A DNA stretch of 35,630 nucleotides from positions 1 through 35,630 of the IMG/VR virus record IMGVR_UViG_3300048927_000186; one strand, 5' to 3'. Numbering within the stretch: position 1 is the first letter of the stretch; each line of letters starts with the position of its first letter. Positions 6,160 to 13,352 of this stretch are shown one piece after another. This DNA comes from a virus. A program made the translations under genes and the position numbers. The notes below the pieces were generated by a model, which did not search any database, was not told where the DNA came from, and saw nothing but the letters and a program-made list of their open reading frames with translations.

Positions 6160-6744
6160 TTATGCGCGGTTAATTTCGACTTCGGCGATCAGCTGGCCGT
6201 CATCATCGGTTTCAGTACGACCCGTGAAGGTCCAGCCTGGCAGGTGGTTATCGCCGTCAGCGATTGCTGCCGATTTGGCCTCAACCCAGCCAGTTACCTC
6301 TTTGCCCGGAGTGGTGCCCGCTGCCGCGACATACACCGCTTTATCGTAGGCGATGTTGGCAAAAGCTTTTACCAGCATCCAGATGCGCCCGGTGTTAACC
6401 ACGTTCAGCGCGGTTTCCGGCGCGTAGTCATTACGACCGATACCGTTCACTTCTGGGTGGCGTGCGCCGTTGTGAGAGAACGCTACCGCACCGACTTTTT
6501 TGCCCGCGGTGCTGGCTGCATCGGTCGCAGTGTCACCTTTCTGGTTACTGCGGGAGGTAACGCCAGTAAACACGAACACGGTACCCGCGCGGGTGTATTT
6601 GCTGCCGGAGATAGTACCGTCGTTAAACGCGGTGCTGACATCCAACAGGGAGGTATCGGAGATCAGACCCGCGAAACCTTTTTTCGGCAGCTGTGCGGTG
6701 TTCAACAGCTGGCCTGTAAATGCTGGAGGGATTAAATTACCCAT
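6160..6744 (-). CDS. Putative capsid cement or decoration protein
   Basis: The 194-residue protein sits between the protease/scaffold and the major capsid protein, where cement proteins are often found. It is beta-rich and low in charge, with many glycine and threonine residues (G-T-V-F-V-F-T-G-V-T-S-R, A-V-Y-V-A-A-A-G-T-T-P-G-K-E), as in structural cement (DUF2190-like) folds. AGAGG lies five bases before the start. No catalytic motif is seen. The call rests on position and composition rather than a diagnostic motif. Confidence 0.65.
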   Translation of the reverse strand: MGNLIPPAFTGQLLNTAQLPKKGFAGLISDTSLLDVSTAFNDGTISGSKYTRAGTVFVFTGVTSRSNQKGDTATDAASTAGKKVGAVAFSHNGARHPEVNGIGRNDYAPETALNVVNTGRIWMLVKAFANIAYDKAVYVAAAGTTPGKEVTGWVEAKSAAIADGDNHLPGWTFTGRTETDDDGQLIAEVEINRA

Positions 6745-6756
6745 AATAACCTCTTA

Positions 6757-7305
6757 TTAGCGAACAAGGCCGAGCTTAGCCAGCATACGCTGCTCAGCTG
6801 CTGCGGCGGAGTGATCGTCTTCAGCGCTGTCATTGCGCTGCCCTTTCTCTTTACCACCGCCGATGTGGTCGCGGCGTTCGTCGCGTTTCCCGCCAGTCGG
6901 TGCCGGGTGAGCCGCCAGCGCATAATCAAACGCACCGCAGATCTCCAGGTCGTCTTTACCGTCCAGGTTAATAGCTGGCATGACAGCTTTAACAAAGGCG
7001 GCTTTTACTTCGACGTCAGATTTACCTTCTACGTCGGTGACTTTGTGAGCCACAGACGCGATCAGTTTGGCTGACGCTTTCAGCTCGTCGGCAGCATCGA
7101 GGCGCGCCTGTTTCAGTTTCTCGTCGAAACCGTCAACAGTATTTTTCAGCGCATCACGTTCGGCAGATACGGCAGTGAGGGTGCCCTTAGTCGTTGACAG
7201 GGTAGCCTCTGCACCATCAAGGCGAGTTTGCAGGCCGCCAATATGATCCGCGACTTCCTGCGCGACTTCGATCTCGGTGCCGTTCGCCAGTTTAATTTTT
7301 GGCAT
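6757..7305 (-). CDS. Possible nested scaffold protein from internal start
   Basis: In frame with the DUF2213 protein, an ATG at 7305 (residue 199) is preceded at 7 bases by GAGGA. The 182-residue product would contain only the coiled-coil and charged tail. Lambda makes its Nu3 scaffold from an internal start in the C protease gene in the same way. Here the case rests on the ribosome site and the domain boundary only. Confidence 0.4.
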   Translation of the reverse strand: MPKIKLANGTEIEVAQEVADHIGGLQTRLDGAEATLSTTKGTLTAVSAERDALKNTVDGFDEKLKQARLDAADELKASAKLIASVAHKVTDVEGKSDVEVKAAFVKAVMPAINLDGKDDLEICGAFDYALAAHPAPTGGKRDERRDHIGGGKEKGQRNDSAEDDHSAAAAEQRMLAKLGLVR

Positions 7306-7899
7306 GGGGTTGTCCTCGTGGTCGAAATAATCCTCGTTACCGTCCAGGTTTAGTCTGGCTACTTCGCCAGCCCTCCCCATCGGAACCATCGCGAGGTGGT
7401 TAACAACAAGATTGCGCTGGATGGCGTCAAACGGTTCGAAACCATCTTTCGGCGTGTCGCTGATCTCATTGGTTGCCGCAGAATAGTAACCGCGCCGTTC
7501 TTCGAGATCTAATCTGTATCCGAGCGATAAATATTTGTGTGTCGTACGGCCTGCGGTTTGCGCTTGCTCGTCGTGGATCACGATCTGGTTGAACGTAACC
7601 CCCTGCATGGAGTCGAAGCGCGCCGACAGCATTGTGCCGACGTTACGAGAACGCGCCGTTTTGCCGTTGACCATACCGCCTTTGTGAGTGATCACAACAG
7701 GCTTGCCAATCATGCTTTGCAGCGAGGCAGCGCTCCCGGCGTCCTCCGGTAATCGCAGCTCGCGCCGCGGGGTGCCGTCAGCATTGCGGTAATGCAGGAT
7801 CCCGGTTCGCCCGGTTGCTGCTTCTGTGTATAAAAACCCGTCCTGATCCTGGCGCGTTAGCACTGACATCGGGGCGGAGTCGTAGCGGATAACGGTCAT
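6757..7899 (-). CDS. DUF2213 prohead protease with C-terminal scaffold-like region
   Basis: Residues 1-195 match the DUF2213 pattern: G-R-T-G-I-L-H-Y-R near 32, P-V-V-I-T-H-K-G near 68 (candidate catalytic histidine), K-Y-L-S-L-G-Y-R near 123 (candidate serine) and N-H-L-A-M-V-P-M-G-R-A-G near 168. Residues 215-280 are coiled-coil-like and residues 335-380 are low complexity and charged, as in scaffolds. Capsid protease-scaffold fusions cleave themselves and the shell proteins during head maturation. GGGAGGG precedes the start by 7 bases. An internal ATG at 7305 with a GAGGA site could give a separate scaffold form. It heads the minus-strand capsid operon. Confidence 0.8.
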   Translation of the reverse strand: MTVIRYDSAPMSVLTRQDQDGFLYTEAATGRTGILHYRNADGTPRRELRLPEDAGSAASLQSMIGKPVVITHKGGMVNGKTARSRNVGTMLSARFDSMQGVTFNQIVIHDEQAQTAGRTTHKYLSLGYRLDLEERRGYYSAATNEISDTPKDGFEPFDAIQRNLVVNHLAMVPMGRAGEVARLNLDGNEDYFDHEDNPMPKIKLANGTEIEVAQEVADHIGGLQTRLDGAEATLSTTKGTLTAVSAERDALKNTVDGFDEKLKQARLDAADELKASAKLIASVAHKVTDVEGKSDVEVKAAFVKAVMPAINLDGKDDLEICGAFDYALAAHPAPTGGKRDERRDHIGGGKEKGQRNDSAEDDHSAAAAEQRMLAKLGLVR

Positions 7900-7930
7900 A
7901 AGTGTGCCCTCCCGTGCGGATTATGCGGCG

Positions 7931-7970
7931 TTGCAGATATTTGCAGAAATTTGTAGACAATGCACTGCAT
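7931..7970 (+). repeat. Helically phased TTGCAGA repeats upstream of promoter B
   Basis: Three 10-bp units in direct succession begin TTGCAGA (7931), TTGCAGA (7941) and TTGTAGA (7951), followed by the palindrome TGCACTGCA at 7961. Exact 10-bp phasing places each unit on the same face of the helix, as in binding sites for a cooperative regulator. The third unit overlaps the -35 box. Confidence 0.65.
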
Positions 7971-7981
7971 TGTGGTATCTT
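7954..7981 (+). promoter_or_regulatory. Sigma70-like promoter B with perfect palindrome in spacer
   Basis: TAGACA (7954-7959) and TATCTT (7976-7981) are 16 bp apart. The spacer holds the perfect inverted repeat ATGCA-C-TGCAT (7960-7970), a probable operator. The whole element to 8004 has the same spacing as promoter A (1635-1685) and agrees at 36 of 51 positions. Confidence 0.7.
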
Positions 7982-7990
7982 TATCGAACA

Positions 7991-8005
7991 GGGCGACAAC
8001 CGCCC
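7991..8005 (+). other. Leader hairpin of promoter B
   Basis: GGGCG-ACAAC-CGCCC lies at the expected 5' end of the transcript, ahead of the AAGGA site of the 8027 gene. The same leader follows promoter A. Confidence 0.5.
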
Positions 8006-8026
8006 ACCACTTAAAAGGAAAACATC

Positions 8027-8647
8027 ATGGCTAACGTTAAATTTGTGACTATCGACGGTAAAGATTATGCACTGTGTGTCTACGAAGATGGGTACAAGCA
8101 TTATGCGGTCATGACTGAGCGCCGTAACCAGTACGGGCTGCGTATCCAGCGCACCCTCAACACCCCAGCGATCAAGGCAAAAATTGACGCCGCTGTGTTT
8201 GAAGCTGACCACACCGAAGCGATCCAGATGAATGCTGACCTGTCACCTGTGGCTGTTGCTGCTGCGCACGACGAGGCGCTTCTTGCAAACATGGGGGTTG
8301 AGTTTTTGAATCGCGTGCGCCTGTATCCTGAAACGGTAGTTAGCCCAGACGAGGCGCACGCCGAAGCGCTGGATATGAACGAAGAGACCGATCGCCGCCG
8401 GGCTGACGCCGTACGCCGTTCAATGCTGGCTACGCTGGAGGAGTCCGGCACCCTGCCAGCGCTGGTGGAAGCCTGCCACGCCGAAGCGTTGGAAGAAAAC
8501 GCGCGCTTTGACTGGTTACGTGCTCGCTTCGGGGTGTTCCACGTGTCGCTGGATGCTATCAAACAGCAGATAGTCGAAGAGGCGCACGACGAGGCTCTGC
8601 GCATAGCTGCCGAAAGAGGCACCGCAACGTTAGAGGCGCACCTGTGA
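8027..8647 (+). CDS. Hypothetical protein with five H-x-E-A-L repeats
   Basis: This is the first gene of the inserted plus-strand island and is controlled by promoter B; AAGGA is 7 bases upstream. The 206-residue protein starts with a small beta-rich segment (V-K-F-V-T-I-D-G-K-D-Y-A-L-C-V-Y). From about residue 60 it carries five diverged repeats built on H-[D/A/T]-E-A-[L/I], for example A-H-D-E-A-L-L-A-N, A-H-A-E-A-L-D-M-N and C-H-A-E-A-L-E-E-N. Regularly placed histidines and glutamates could bind metal or form a helical solenoid. Family unknown. The stop overlaps the next GTG start (GTGA). Confidence 0.7.
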   Translation: MANVKFVTIDGKDYALCVYEDGYKHYAVMTERRNQYGLRIQRTLNTPAIKAKIDAAVFEADHTEAIQMNADLSPVAVAAAHDEALLANMGVEFLNRVRLYPETVVSPDEAHAEALDMNEETDRRRADAVRRSMLATLEESGTLPALVEACHAEALEENARFDWLRARFGVFHVSLDAIKQQIVEEAHDEALRIAAERGTATLEAHL

Positions 8648-8931
8648 GCAAGAACAAAAACCGGATCACGGCTGCCCGGGTGCAGCCGGGGATGTCCATC
8701 CGCAATAACAAAGAGTGGGTTGCTATTAGCCACGTATCGATCGGCGACAAAAACACAACCCTGCGTCTGGTAAACGGTCGCCAGGTGGTGACGGTTCACT
8801 GCACAAAGCTGCAATTCAGGGCTGCGGGCAACCAGCACAGCGACGGGCGCACCGCACAGTATTGCGAGCGCATGACCGAGGATAACCGCGCCGACAGCGA
8901 CAATGGCTGCGACCTGATGAGGCACAAATAG
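8644..8931 (+). CDS. Hypothetical protein, GTG start
   Basis: The 95-residue product starts at a GTG that overlaps the previous stop (GTGA). The first 60 residues look like a small beta-barrel (V-Q-P-G-M-S-I ... E-W-V-A-I-S-H-V ... T-L-R-L-V-N-G-R-Q-V-V-T-V), a pattern seen in SH3-like nucleic-acid-binding folds. The C-terminal third is polar and probably disordered. No diagnostic motif. The stop overlaps the next GTG (TAGTG). Confidence 0.65.
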   Translation: MSKNKNRITAARVQPGMSIRNNKEWVAISHVSIGDKNTTLRLVNGRQVVTVHCTKLQFRAAGNQHSDGRTAQYCERMTEDNRADSDNGCDLMRHK

Positions 8932-9179
8932 TGGGTAAGAACTACATCCGGTATTCGAGCCATATGGGGCGCACGTACACGCAGCCCCTCGTATGGTGGC
9001 GGCATGAGGGGATCAATAACGGCTTTTATGCCAGCCAGATCCCCGCCGACGGTGCTGTAAAATGTCTGGCCTGTAATAGCAATAACTGGACGGATAACGG
9101 CGAGCACATGAACCAATACGAATGCGCTACCTGTGGGGCATTCATCACTACGGAGCCAAAAAACGATGCCGATGCGTAG
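8931..9179 (+). CDS. Small zinc-ribbon protein
   Basis: This 82-residue protein starts at a GTG overlapping the previous stop. Residues 45-72 contain C-L-A-C and C-A-T-C about 24 residues apart, a plausible four-cysteine zinc ribbon. The N-terminus is aromatic (Y-I-R-Y-S-S-H-M). Zinc ribbons of this size usually bind nucleic acid or protein; the partner is unknown. It overlaps the next gene by 14 bases. Confidence 0.65.
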   Translation: MGKNYIRYSSHMGRTYTQPLVWWRHEGINNGFYASQIPADGAVKCLACNSNNWTDNGEHMNQYECATCGAFITTEPKNDADA

Positions 9180-9564
9180 GCTATCGCCAGATGAGTTCTG
9201 GCGCAGGGTGAAAGAGGCGAACGGCGACCGCTATGACTACAGCAAAGCGGAGTTTACCAAAACCACTCTTCCGATCACTGTTACCTGTCGGGTTCACGGT
9301 GATTTTGAGGTGCAGGCTGGCGCGCACATGCGGGGGAGTAATTGCCTTAAATGCAAACATGAAGACACGCGCCGCCGTATGTCTGGCAACCGCAACGCTG
9401 CCGTCGATCAGCGCGACCTGTTCGAGCAGGTGTTCCCGATGCCTGCCACAGTAGAACGTCACGGTGTGGGGTACCGCACTGCTGCATACGATTCTATTTT
9501 TATTAGACGCTGGGAGGGCTGGTTGGCTTGCTCGGAAAACATGAAGAGGCGCAGACATGGATAA
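9166..9564 (+). CDS. DUF723-like treble-clef zinc-finger protein
   Basis: Residues 8-66 fit the DUF723 repeat often attached to homing endonucleases: F-W-R-R-V-K-E-A-N-G-D-R-Y-D-Y-S-K-A, then I-T-V-T-C-R-V-H-G-D-F-E, then H-M-R-G-S-N-C-L-K-C-K-H. The C-x-x-H and C-x-x-C pairs would hold one zinc ion. Here one repeat stands without an obvious HNH or GIY-YIG nuclease domain. The C-terminal 60 residues are unrecognised. It could be a remnant of a mobile endonuclease or a DNA-binding protein. ATG at 9166 (GGAG upstream) is preferred over 9172. Confidence 0.65.
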   Translation: MPMRRLSPDEFWRRVKEANGDRYDYSKAEFTKTTLPITVTCRVHGDFEVQAGAHMRGSNCLKCKHEDTRRRMSGNRNAAVDQRDLFEQVFPMPATVERHGVGYRTAAYDSIFIRRWEGWLACSENMKRRRHG

Positions 9565-9817
9565 GTTAATGCCAATCGTTGCCGGGTGTCATGCGCTCGT
9601 AGTGCACGGGTCGTGGAAGGGTAAAAATGTCCGGGTTATCGAAGCGTCAAAAGTGGCGGGTAGATGGATTTGTGAAACGTCACAGCTGGCTGTAAGTTTT
9701 CATGAGTCTCATCTTATGCGCATAGACGGCTACGAGCCGAAGATGCAGAGCACAGGGGTGGATCGGCTGATCGGTGCGCAGATATCGATCAAAATCAATA
9801 AGAGGACTAAAAAGTGA
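9557..9817 (+). CDS. Hypothetical protein, 86 residues
   Basis: GAAGAGG precedes the ATG by 7 bases; the start overlaps the previous gene by 8 bases. The product is predominantly beta in character (A-L-V-V-H-G-S-W-K-G-K-N-V-R-V-I-E), with an SH3-like look, and ends in a basic tail (I-N-K-R-T-K-K). The stop overlaps the GTG of the next, frameshifted gene. Not recognised. Confidence 0.65.
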   Translation: MDKLMPIVAGCHALVVHGSWKGKNVRVIEASKVAGRWICETSQLAVSFHESHLMRIDGYEPKMQSTGVDRLIGAQISIKINKRTKK

Positions 9818-10078
9818 CTAACCAGAAAGCAAAACTGACCAAAAAAAGAACTGGCCTGGCTGGACGAAATACAGGAGGTGATCGACCGCTGTCCGTCACC
9901 GGGTAAGATCGGTTTCTACACGATCGGCGACCCAGCGATCCATCTGTATGACCTGCGCAAAGAGCCGCAGATTTCGGCAACTAATGATGACCTCGTCGTT
10001 GTTGTGCAGCGTAACGGCTGGGGTTTTAACGAGGTAGACATCACTTTCCCTTCGCCAGTTAATGGGGTATGCGGCTAA
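9814..10078 (+). pseudogene. Hypothetical gene with frameshift at an A7 run
   Basis: A GTG overlapping the previous stop (GTGA), with GAGG upstream, starts a frame that ends after 30 codons. Removing one A from the seven at 9841-9847 joins it to the downstream frame, giving one 87-residue protein whose segment K-K-E-L-A-W-L-D-E-I-Q-E-V-I-D-R-C-P continues into F-Y-T-I-G-D-P-A-I-H-L-Y. The downstream part alone (9878-10078) has only an internal GTG. The stop overlaps the next ATG (TAATG), so both ends show the coupling of an intact gene. Possibilities are a sequencing or assembly indel, a real mutation, or slippage at the A-run. Confidence 0.7.
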
Positions 10079-10383
10079 TGAAATCACCAACGTTACGCAA
10101 CACCGCCCAAAAGATCGGGCTGATCATCCATCAGTCAGCGTACGCCGGAAAGATGCAGGCCGAGGTTGTGCGCGAACTGCTGGCGCAGGGCTACGAGCTG
10201 GGGGTGCACGACGAGCTGATCGCTACTGGCGCCGTCCAGGATCCGGACGTTGACAAAATCATGGCTGATATCGAGAAGATGCGCGAGCGCATGACGACGA
10301 CCAGAGGTGCAGCTATGCGTGACCAGTACTGCCCTTTCTGCCTTACTGGATGGGGTGTTAGGGAGAATCACAAATGCAAATAA
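10078..10383 (+). CDS. Hypothetical protein with C-terminal zinc-binding motif
   Basis: The ATG overlaps the previous stop. The 101-residue protein is helical in its first 80 residues (M-Q-A-E-V-V-R-E-L-L-A-Q-G-Y-E-L-G) and ends in C-P-F-C ... H-K-C, a likely zinc site. The tail is translated over the start of the next gene. Function unknown. Confidence 0.65.
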   Translation: MKSPTLRNTAQKIGLIIHQSAYAGKMQAEVVRELLAQGYELGVHDELIATGAVQDPDVDKIMADIEKMRERMTTTRGAAMRDQYCPFCLTGWGVRENHKCK

Positions 10384-10568
10384 CTGAATTGACCGATTCC
10401 CAGCTGATCGCCTGCTGGAGACAAACACGCCGCCTCATTGTGCACAAGCAGCATCAGCTGGCGGAACTGCGACAGCAGCTTGCCGCGCTAGAGGATCAAA
10501 GCATCGAGTACACCGTGGAGCTGGCTAAACGCGGGTTCAAAGTGACACTGCCAATAAGGATCGACTAA
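10374..10568 (+). CDS. Small coiled-coil protein
   Basis: This 64-residue product overlaps its neighbour by 10 bases. Residues 8-45 form one long amphipathic helix (H-K-Q-H-Q-L-A-E-L-R-Q-Q-L-A-A-L-E), a probable dimerising coiled coil. No enzymatic motif. The start lies inside the zinc-motif codons of the previous gene. Confidence 0.6.
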   Translation: MQITELTDSQLIACWRQTRRLIVHKQHQLAELRQQLAALEDQSIEYTVELAKRGFKVTLPIRID

Positions 10569-10798
10569 TGCAAACAGGTGACGTTTACACGCTTGACGAC
10601 GGGTCGCACGTTCTGGTGCTGCGGCTCAACGTTGCACGAGGTAAACACCTCTTCCGGGTGTGGCATGCAGGGTGTAAGAAAGCCCAGCCAGACATAATGA
10701 TCGGGCGGCAGACACTGAAGTTTTACAACGCTGTGCTGGTGGGTAAAAACTGCCGCCTGAACAGCCAGCGGAGAGGCAGATATCTTGCGCAAAGGTGA
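10568..10798 (+). CDS. Hypothetical protein, paralogue of next gene
   Basis: The 76-residue product starts at the ATG following directly on the previous stop (TAATG). Its beginning (T-G-D-V-Y-T-L-D-D-G) and end (A-V-L-V-G-K-N-C-R-L) match the beginning and end of the next protein (G-D-L-Y, A-L-L-V-G-R-N-V-R-I), so the two are diverged tandem copies. A small beta-barrel is likely. Function unknown. Confidence 0.65.
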   Translation: MQTGDVYTLDDGSHVLVLRLNVARGKHLFRVWHAGCKKAQPDIMIGRQTLKFYNAVLVGKNCRLNSQRRGRYLAQR

Positions 10799-11006
10799 TT
10801 TATACCTGATGGAGCAATCCAGTGTCTATCCGCTGGCTAAATGCTGGTGTCTGGTGCTTGCCCCGTCGAAGTCAGGCGGGTGGCCGGGCACGCTGGTGCG
10901 ACCAATCTGGAGCGATGACCCGTACACTGGGTCGTTTATGGCGGAACAAGATCACCCCAGCGCGCTGCTGGTGGGGCGAAACGTAAGGATTAAACAGCAT
11001 GGCTAA
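10785..11006 (+). CDS. Hypothetical protein, TTG start, paralogue of previous gene
   Basis: The TTG at 10785 is preferred because it preserves the G-D-[VL]-Y opening shared with the paralogue just upstream and has a GAGAGG site; an ATG at 10809 would remove it. The 73-residue product ends with A-L-L-V-G-R-N-V-R-I-K-Q. It has several tryptophans and two cysteines (K-C-W-C). It overlaps both neighbours by 8-14 bases. Confidence 0.6.
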   Translation: MRKGDLYLMEQSSVYPLAKCWCLVLAPSKSGGWPGTLVRPIWSDDPYTGSFMAEQDHPSALLVGRNVRIKQHG

Positions 11007-11223
11007 CCCCGAATCCTGCCCCCATTGCGGGGGCGTTAACGGTGTGCACACGAAAGAGATTGTCGATTACAAATCATTCTACAACTGGGACGGCACCTAC
11101 GACTCCGGCGAGCACAACCGCAGCATAAGAGGCGGTAAGGCGTTCTACTGCTGCGACTGCGGGCGCAATGTCACACACCTGATGGAGCATATTAGCTGTC
11201 GTAATCTGACCCCGCCCAGTTAG
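10999..11223 (+). CDS. Small zinc-ribbon protein
   Basis: The last gene of the island encodes 74 residues with C-P-H-C at 7-10 and C-C-D-C at about 51-54, a four-cysteine ribbon. Its middle is rich in aromatic and polar residues (Y-K-S-F-Y-N-W-D-G-T-Y). Its 3' end overlaps the 3' end of the head morphogenesis gene on the other strand by 32 bases, so the two transcripts are antisense there and no terminator separates them. Confidence 0.65.
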   Translation: MANPESCPHCGGVNGVHTKEIVDYKSFYNWDGTYDSGEHNRSIRGGKAFYCCDCGRNVTHLMEHISCRNLTPPS

Positions 11224-12055
11224 GGTTTCGATAGCATCGACAGCGGACGGCCTGCCCGGGCTGTTCGCCTTTCGTCGGCGTTCGCCGTACCTGCCCGACT
11301 TTACCTACCCTCCGCAGATCCTCATTTGTCATAGGCTGTCCGTCATTTCGGAAGGTCTCCCCCTCCTGTGCAACGTGCGCAGCTCGCTCGCGTTCGTCCA
11401 GCATACCCGCCCAGTCGTAATAGCTGACGTTGGCGTTAATGAGGCGCTGGTGCCCCAGATCGCTGTTAAGCGTCAGGATCTGGTCAGTGGCAATCAGGTC
11501 GGCGCGAGCCTCGGCACTGAAGCGCGTGCCTGACAGCATGTCGATCTCCGACAGCCCGGTGTTCGGATCCTTCTCCAGCAGGCTGCGCTTTAAAGCGTTC
11601 TTTGACCAGCCGTTAACAACAGCGTTTTCCACATGGTTGCGCAGGGCTGCGTTGCGCTGGCTGTCAAACGTCTTAATCATCGAGGTGGATTTATCGATCC
11701 AGCTGGATGCCCTGGCAGCGATGCCCGGTTCGTTCCACGGCTGCACCGCCGGGAGTTCAATTTTCGACGGTGATTCTTTCACGAACCTGCGCCAGTTTCG
11801 CCAGCTGAAGAGGCTGACGTGCGCCGCCAGCTCGCTCATGTGGCTGTTACTGACCAGATTAAAAAGTTCAGTCTGTGACTGTTCGGTCGCCCGGTTAAGC
11901 CATGCGTCAAAACTGGCCGGATCCCATGACAACGGCATTACGTAGTCGTCGAGGTTCCCGATCACGTCGTTGCGCCACTGGTTGACCCAGCCGCGCAGCT
12001 CTTTTGACCAGCTTAATTCAAGCGCCCGGGGCTGGAGGGGTCTTATCTTTGCCAC
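11192..12055 (-). CDS. Phage head morphogenesis protein (Mu gpF / SPP1 gp7 type)
   Basis: The 287-residue protein carries the C-terminal signature of minor head proteins: a helical region ending in D-Q-I-L-T-L-N-S, then M-L-D-E-R-E-R-A-A-H, G-E-T-F and finally P-G-Q-A-V-R-C-R-C-Y near 268-278. Such proteins are incorporated in a few copies at the portal and help head assembly or DNA entry. The start is a GTG with GAGG upstream that overlaps the end of the portal gene by 38 bases. The order terminase, portal, head morphogenesis is canonical. Its end is overlapped by a plus-strand gene. Confidence 0.85.
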   Translation of the reverse strand: MAKIRPLQPRALELSWSKELRGWVNQWRNDVIGNLDDYVMPLSWDPASFDAWLNRATEQSQTELFNLVSNSHMSELAAHVSLFSWRNWRRFVKESPSKIELPAVQPWNEPGIAARASSWIDKSTSMIKTFDSQRNAALRNHVENAVVNGWSKNALKRSLLEKDPNTGLSEIDMLSGTRFSAEARADLIATDQILTLNSDLGHQRLINANVSYYDWAGMLDERERAAHVAQEGETFRNDGQPMTNEDLRRVGKVGQVRRTPTKGEQPGQAVRCRCYRNPNWAGSDYDS

Positions 12056-13352
12056 GGGTAGCCTCGATCTCTTCGTTGGTTGGTTCTGCTGGCATAGGCG
12101 GCACTGGCTTAGTCGAACTCATCGCGTAATCGCCGCGTTTTTTGAGGGTGTCGCGTATCTCGTCGATCGTCAGGATATAGTTAGTCGCGTACACGCTGTC
12201 GGCCTGACTCTGTTTGTACAGGCGTTCGGCGAGCTGCGCGAGGGTCTCCTCCTGAATAGGCCGCCACACCACGGAAAACTCCAGGTCCGGGTAAAGAATA
12301 CTGACCAGACGACTCACTGCCGGGGTACCGTGGTTTACCTGTTCGCGTGCCAGATAATTTTGCCACGACTGCATGGCACCCTCGGCGCTGTTGTTCAGCG
12401 CGCCGGATGCGTCGCCTGCCAGCACAATCTGCGGGATACCAGACGACTGGGTCAGCTTAGACTTTTTGGTGTCCAGCACGTCTTTGACACCTGTCAGCGA
12501 GCCGTTGAGTAACGCCACGTCGTCAGTATCTTTGTCGATCGCAATCGTCGACCGGACCGAGCGCACACCATCCACAAAGTCGACTTTGCGCTGTAGCGCT
12601 GCTGTTCCCGCCCGGCTCTCACATTGGTCACCTGCGCCTTCGGTTTTATAGACCAGCTGCTGAAGGCGCTGCAAAAGCAGTGTCGCCCACTGGTGGCAGT
12701 CGTCAAAGTCGTAGATGTCGCCGAGGATGCCCTGCAAAACCGACAGACCGAAATACTTCTGGCTGCTGCCCATGTTTTTGCGCAGGGTTGGCGGGATCGG
12801 GCGGCCTTTGATTTTGATCAATCGGCTGTTGTGCACCTGGATGTCAGTACCGCCCATCAGCGGGTTGACCGCCCAAAACAGCGGCATACCGAACTCGTTA
12901 GGGTCGGTCTTCTCGTTGCCCGGCCACATGTCCAGCTCGGTGCGGGATACAGAGCGCAGATCGGTAATCTCTTCCCCCGGCAGCAGCTCCTGCATGTCAT
13001 CAGCAGCAGTCATCACAACCACAGCGCCGCCGCCGTCGAGTCGTGACCACATGTATGCCTCTGCCAGATGCCGATCGGCGTGCAGCTCATCCCAGCGGCT
13101 GCGGAACAACGCGGCGTCGAATTCAACCCCTTCCGCTACCTCGATGTCGAAACCACAACGGAACAGCTCATCCGGTACGCAGGTGACAATACGCGCCGCG
13201 GTTGCCGAGTTCAGAAAAGCCTCTTGTAACTCGTGTTCGGGTAACAGCCCACGCGCCCCGCGGCGGTTTGCCGTCGGACGGTAGGCCTGCGCGTAACTGT
13301 CTTCGCGCTCGTTAGCCTTCGTTCTGTATTGCGCTTTAGGGGTACGCTTCAT
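12018..13352 (-). CDS. Portal protein (DUF1073 / phage_portal_3 type)
   Basis: The 444-residue protein fits the HI1409-type portal family: an N-terminal segment with L-P-E-H-E-L-Q-E-A-F-L-N-S and A-A-R-I-V-T-C-V-P-D-E-L-F-R, a core W-S-R-L-D-G-G-G-A-V-V-V-M, the R-L-I-K-I-K-G-R-P-I-P segment and the stem-like F-G-L-S-V-L-Q-G-I. Later, L-T-Q-S-S-G-I-P-Q-I-V-L-A-G and W-Q-N-Y-L-A-R-E-Q are typical of crown and wing regions. Twelve copies would form the DNA channel at the unique vertex. ATG overlaps the previous stop (ATGA). Position next to terminase supports the call. Confidence 0.85.
   Translation of the reverse strand: MKRTPKAQYRTKANEREDSYAQAYRPTANRRGARGLLPEHELQEAFLNSATAARIVTCVPDELFRCGFDIEVAEGVEFDAALFRSRWDELHADRHLAEAYMWSRLDGGGAVVVMTAADDMQELLPGEEITDLRSVSRTELDMWPGNEKTDPNEFGMPLFWAVNPLMGGTDIQVHNSRLIKIKGRPIPPTLRKNMGSSQKYFGLSVLQGILGDIYDFDDCHQWATLLLQRLQQLVYKTEGAGDQCESRAGTAALQRKVDFVDGVRSVRSTIAIDKDTDDVALLNGSLTGVKDVLDTKKSKLTQSSGIPQIVLAGDASGALNNSAEGAMQSWQNYLAREQVNHGTPAVSRLVSILYPDLEFSVVWRPIQEETLAQLAERLYKQSQADSVYATNYILTIDEIRDTLKKRGDYAMSSTKPVPPMPAEPTNEEIEATRGKDKTPPAPGA

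Noticed and set aside
5654-6349. 231-codon plus-strand ORF across capsid and cement genes
   Set aside because: It lies antisense to two well-supported structural genes and shows no motif.
9166-9564. Complete homing endonuclease
   Set aside because: Only a DUF723-like zinc domain is visible; no HNH, GIY-YIG or LAGLIDADG motif was found.
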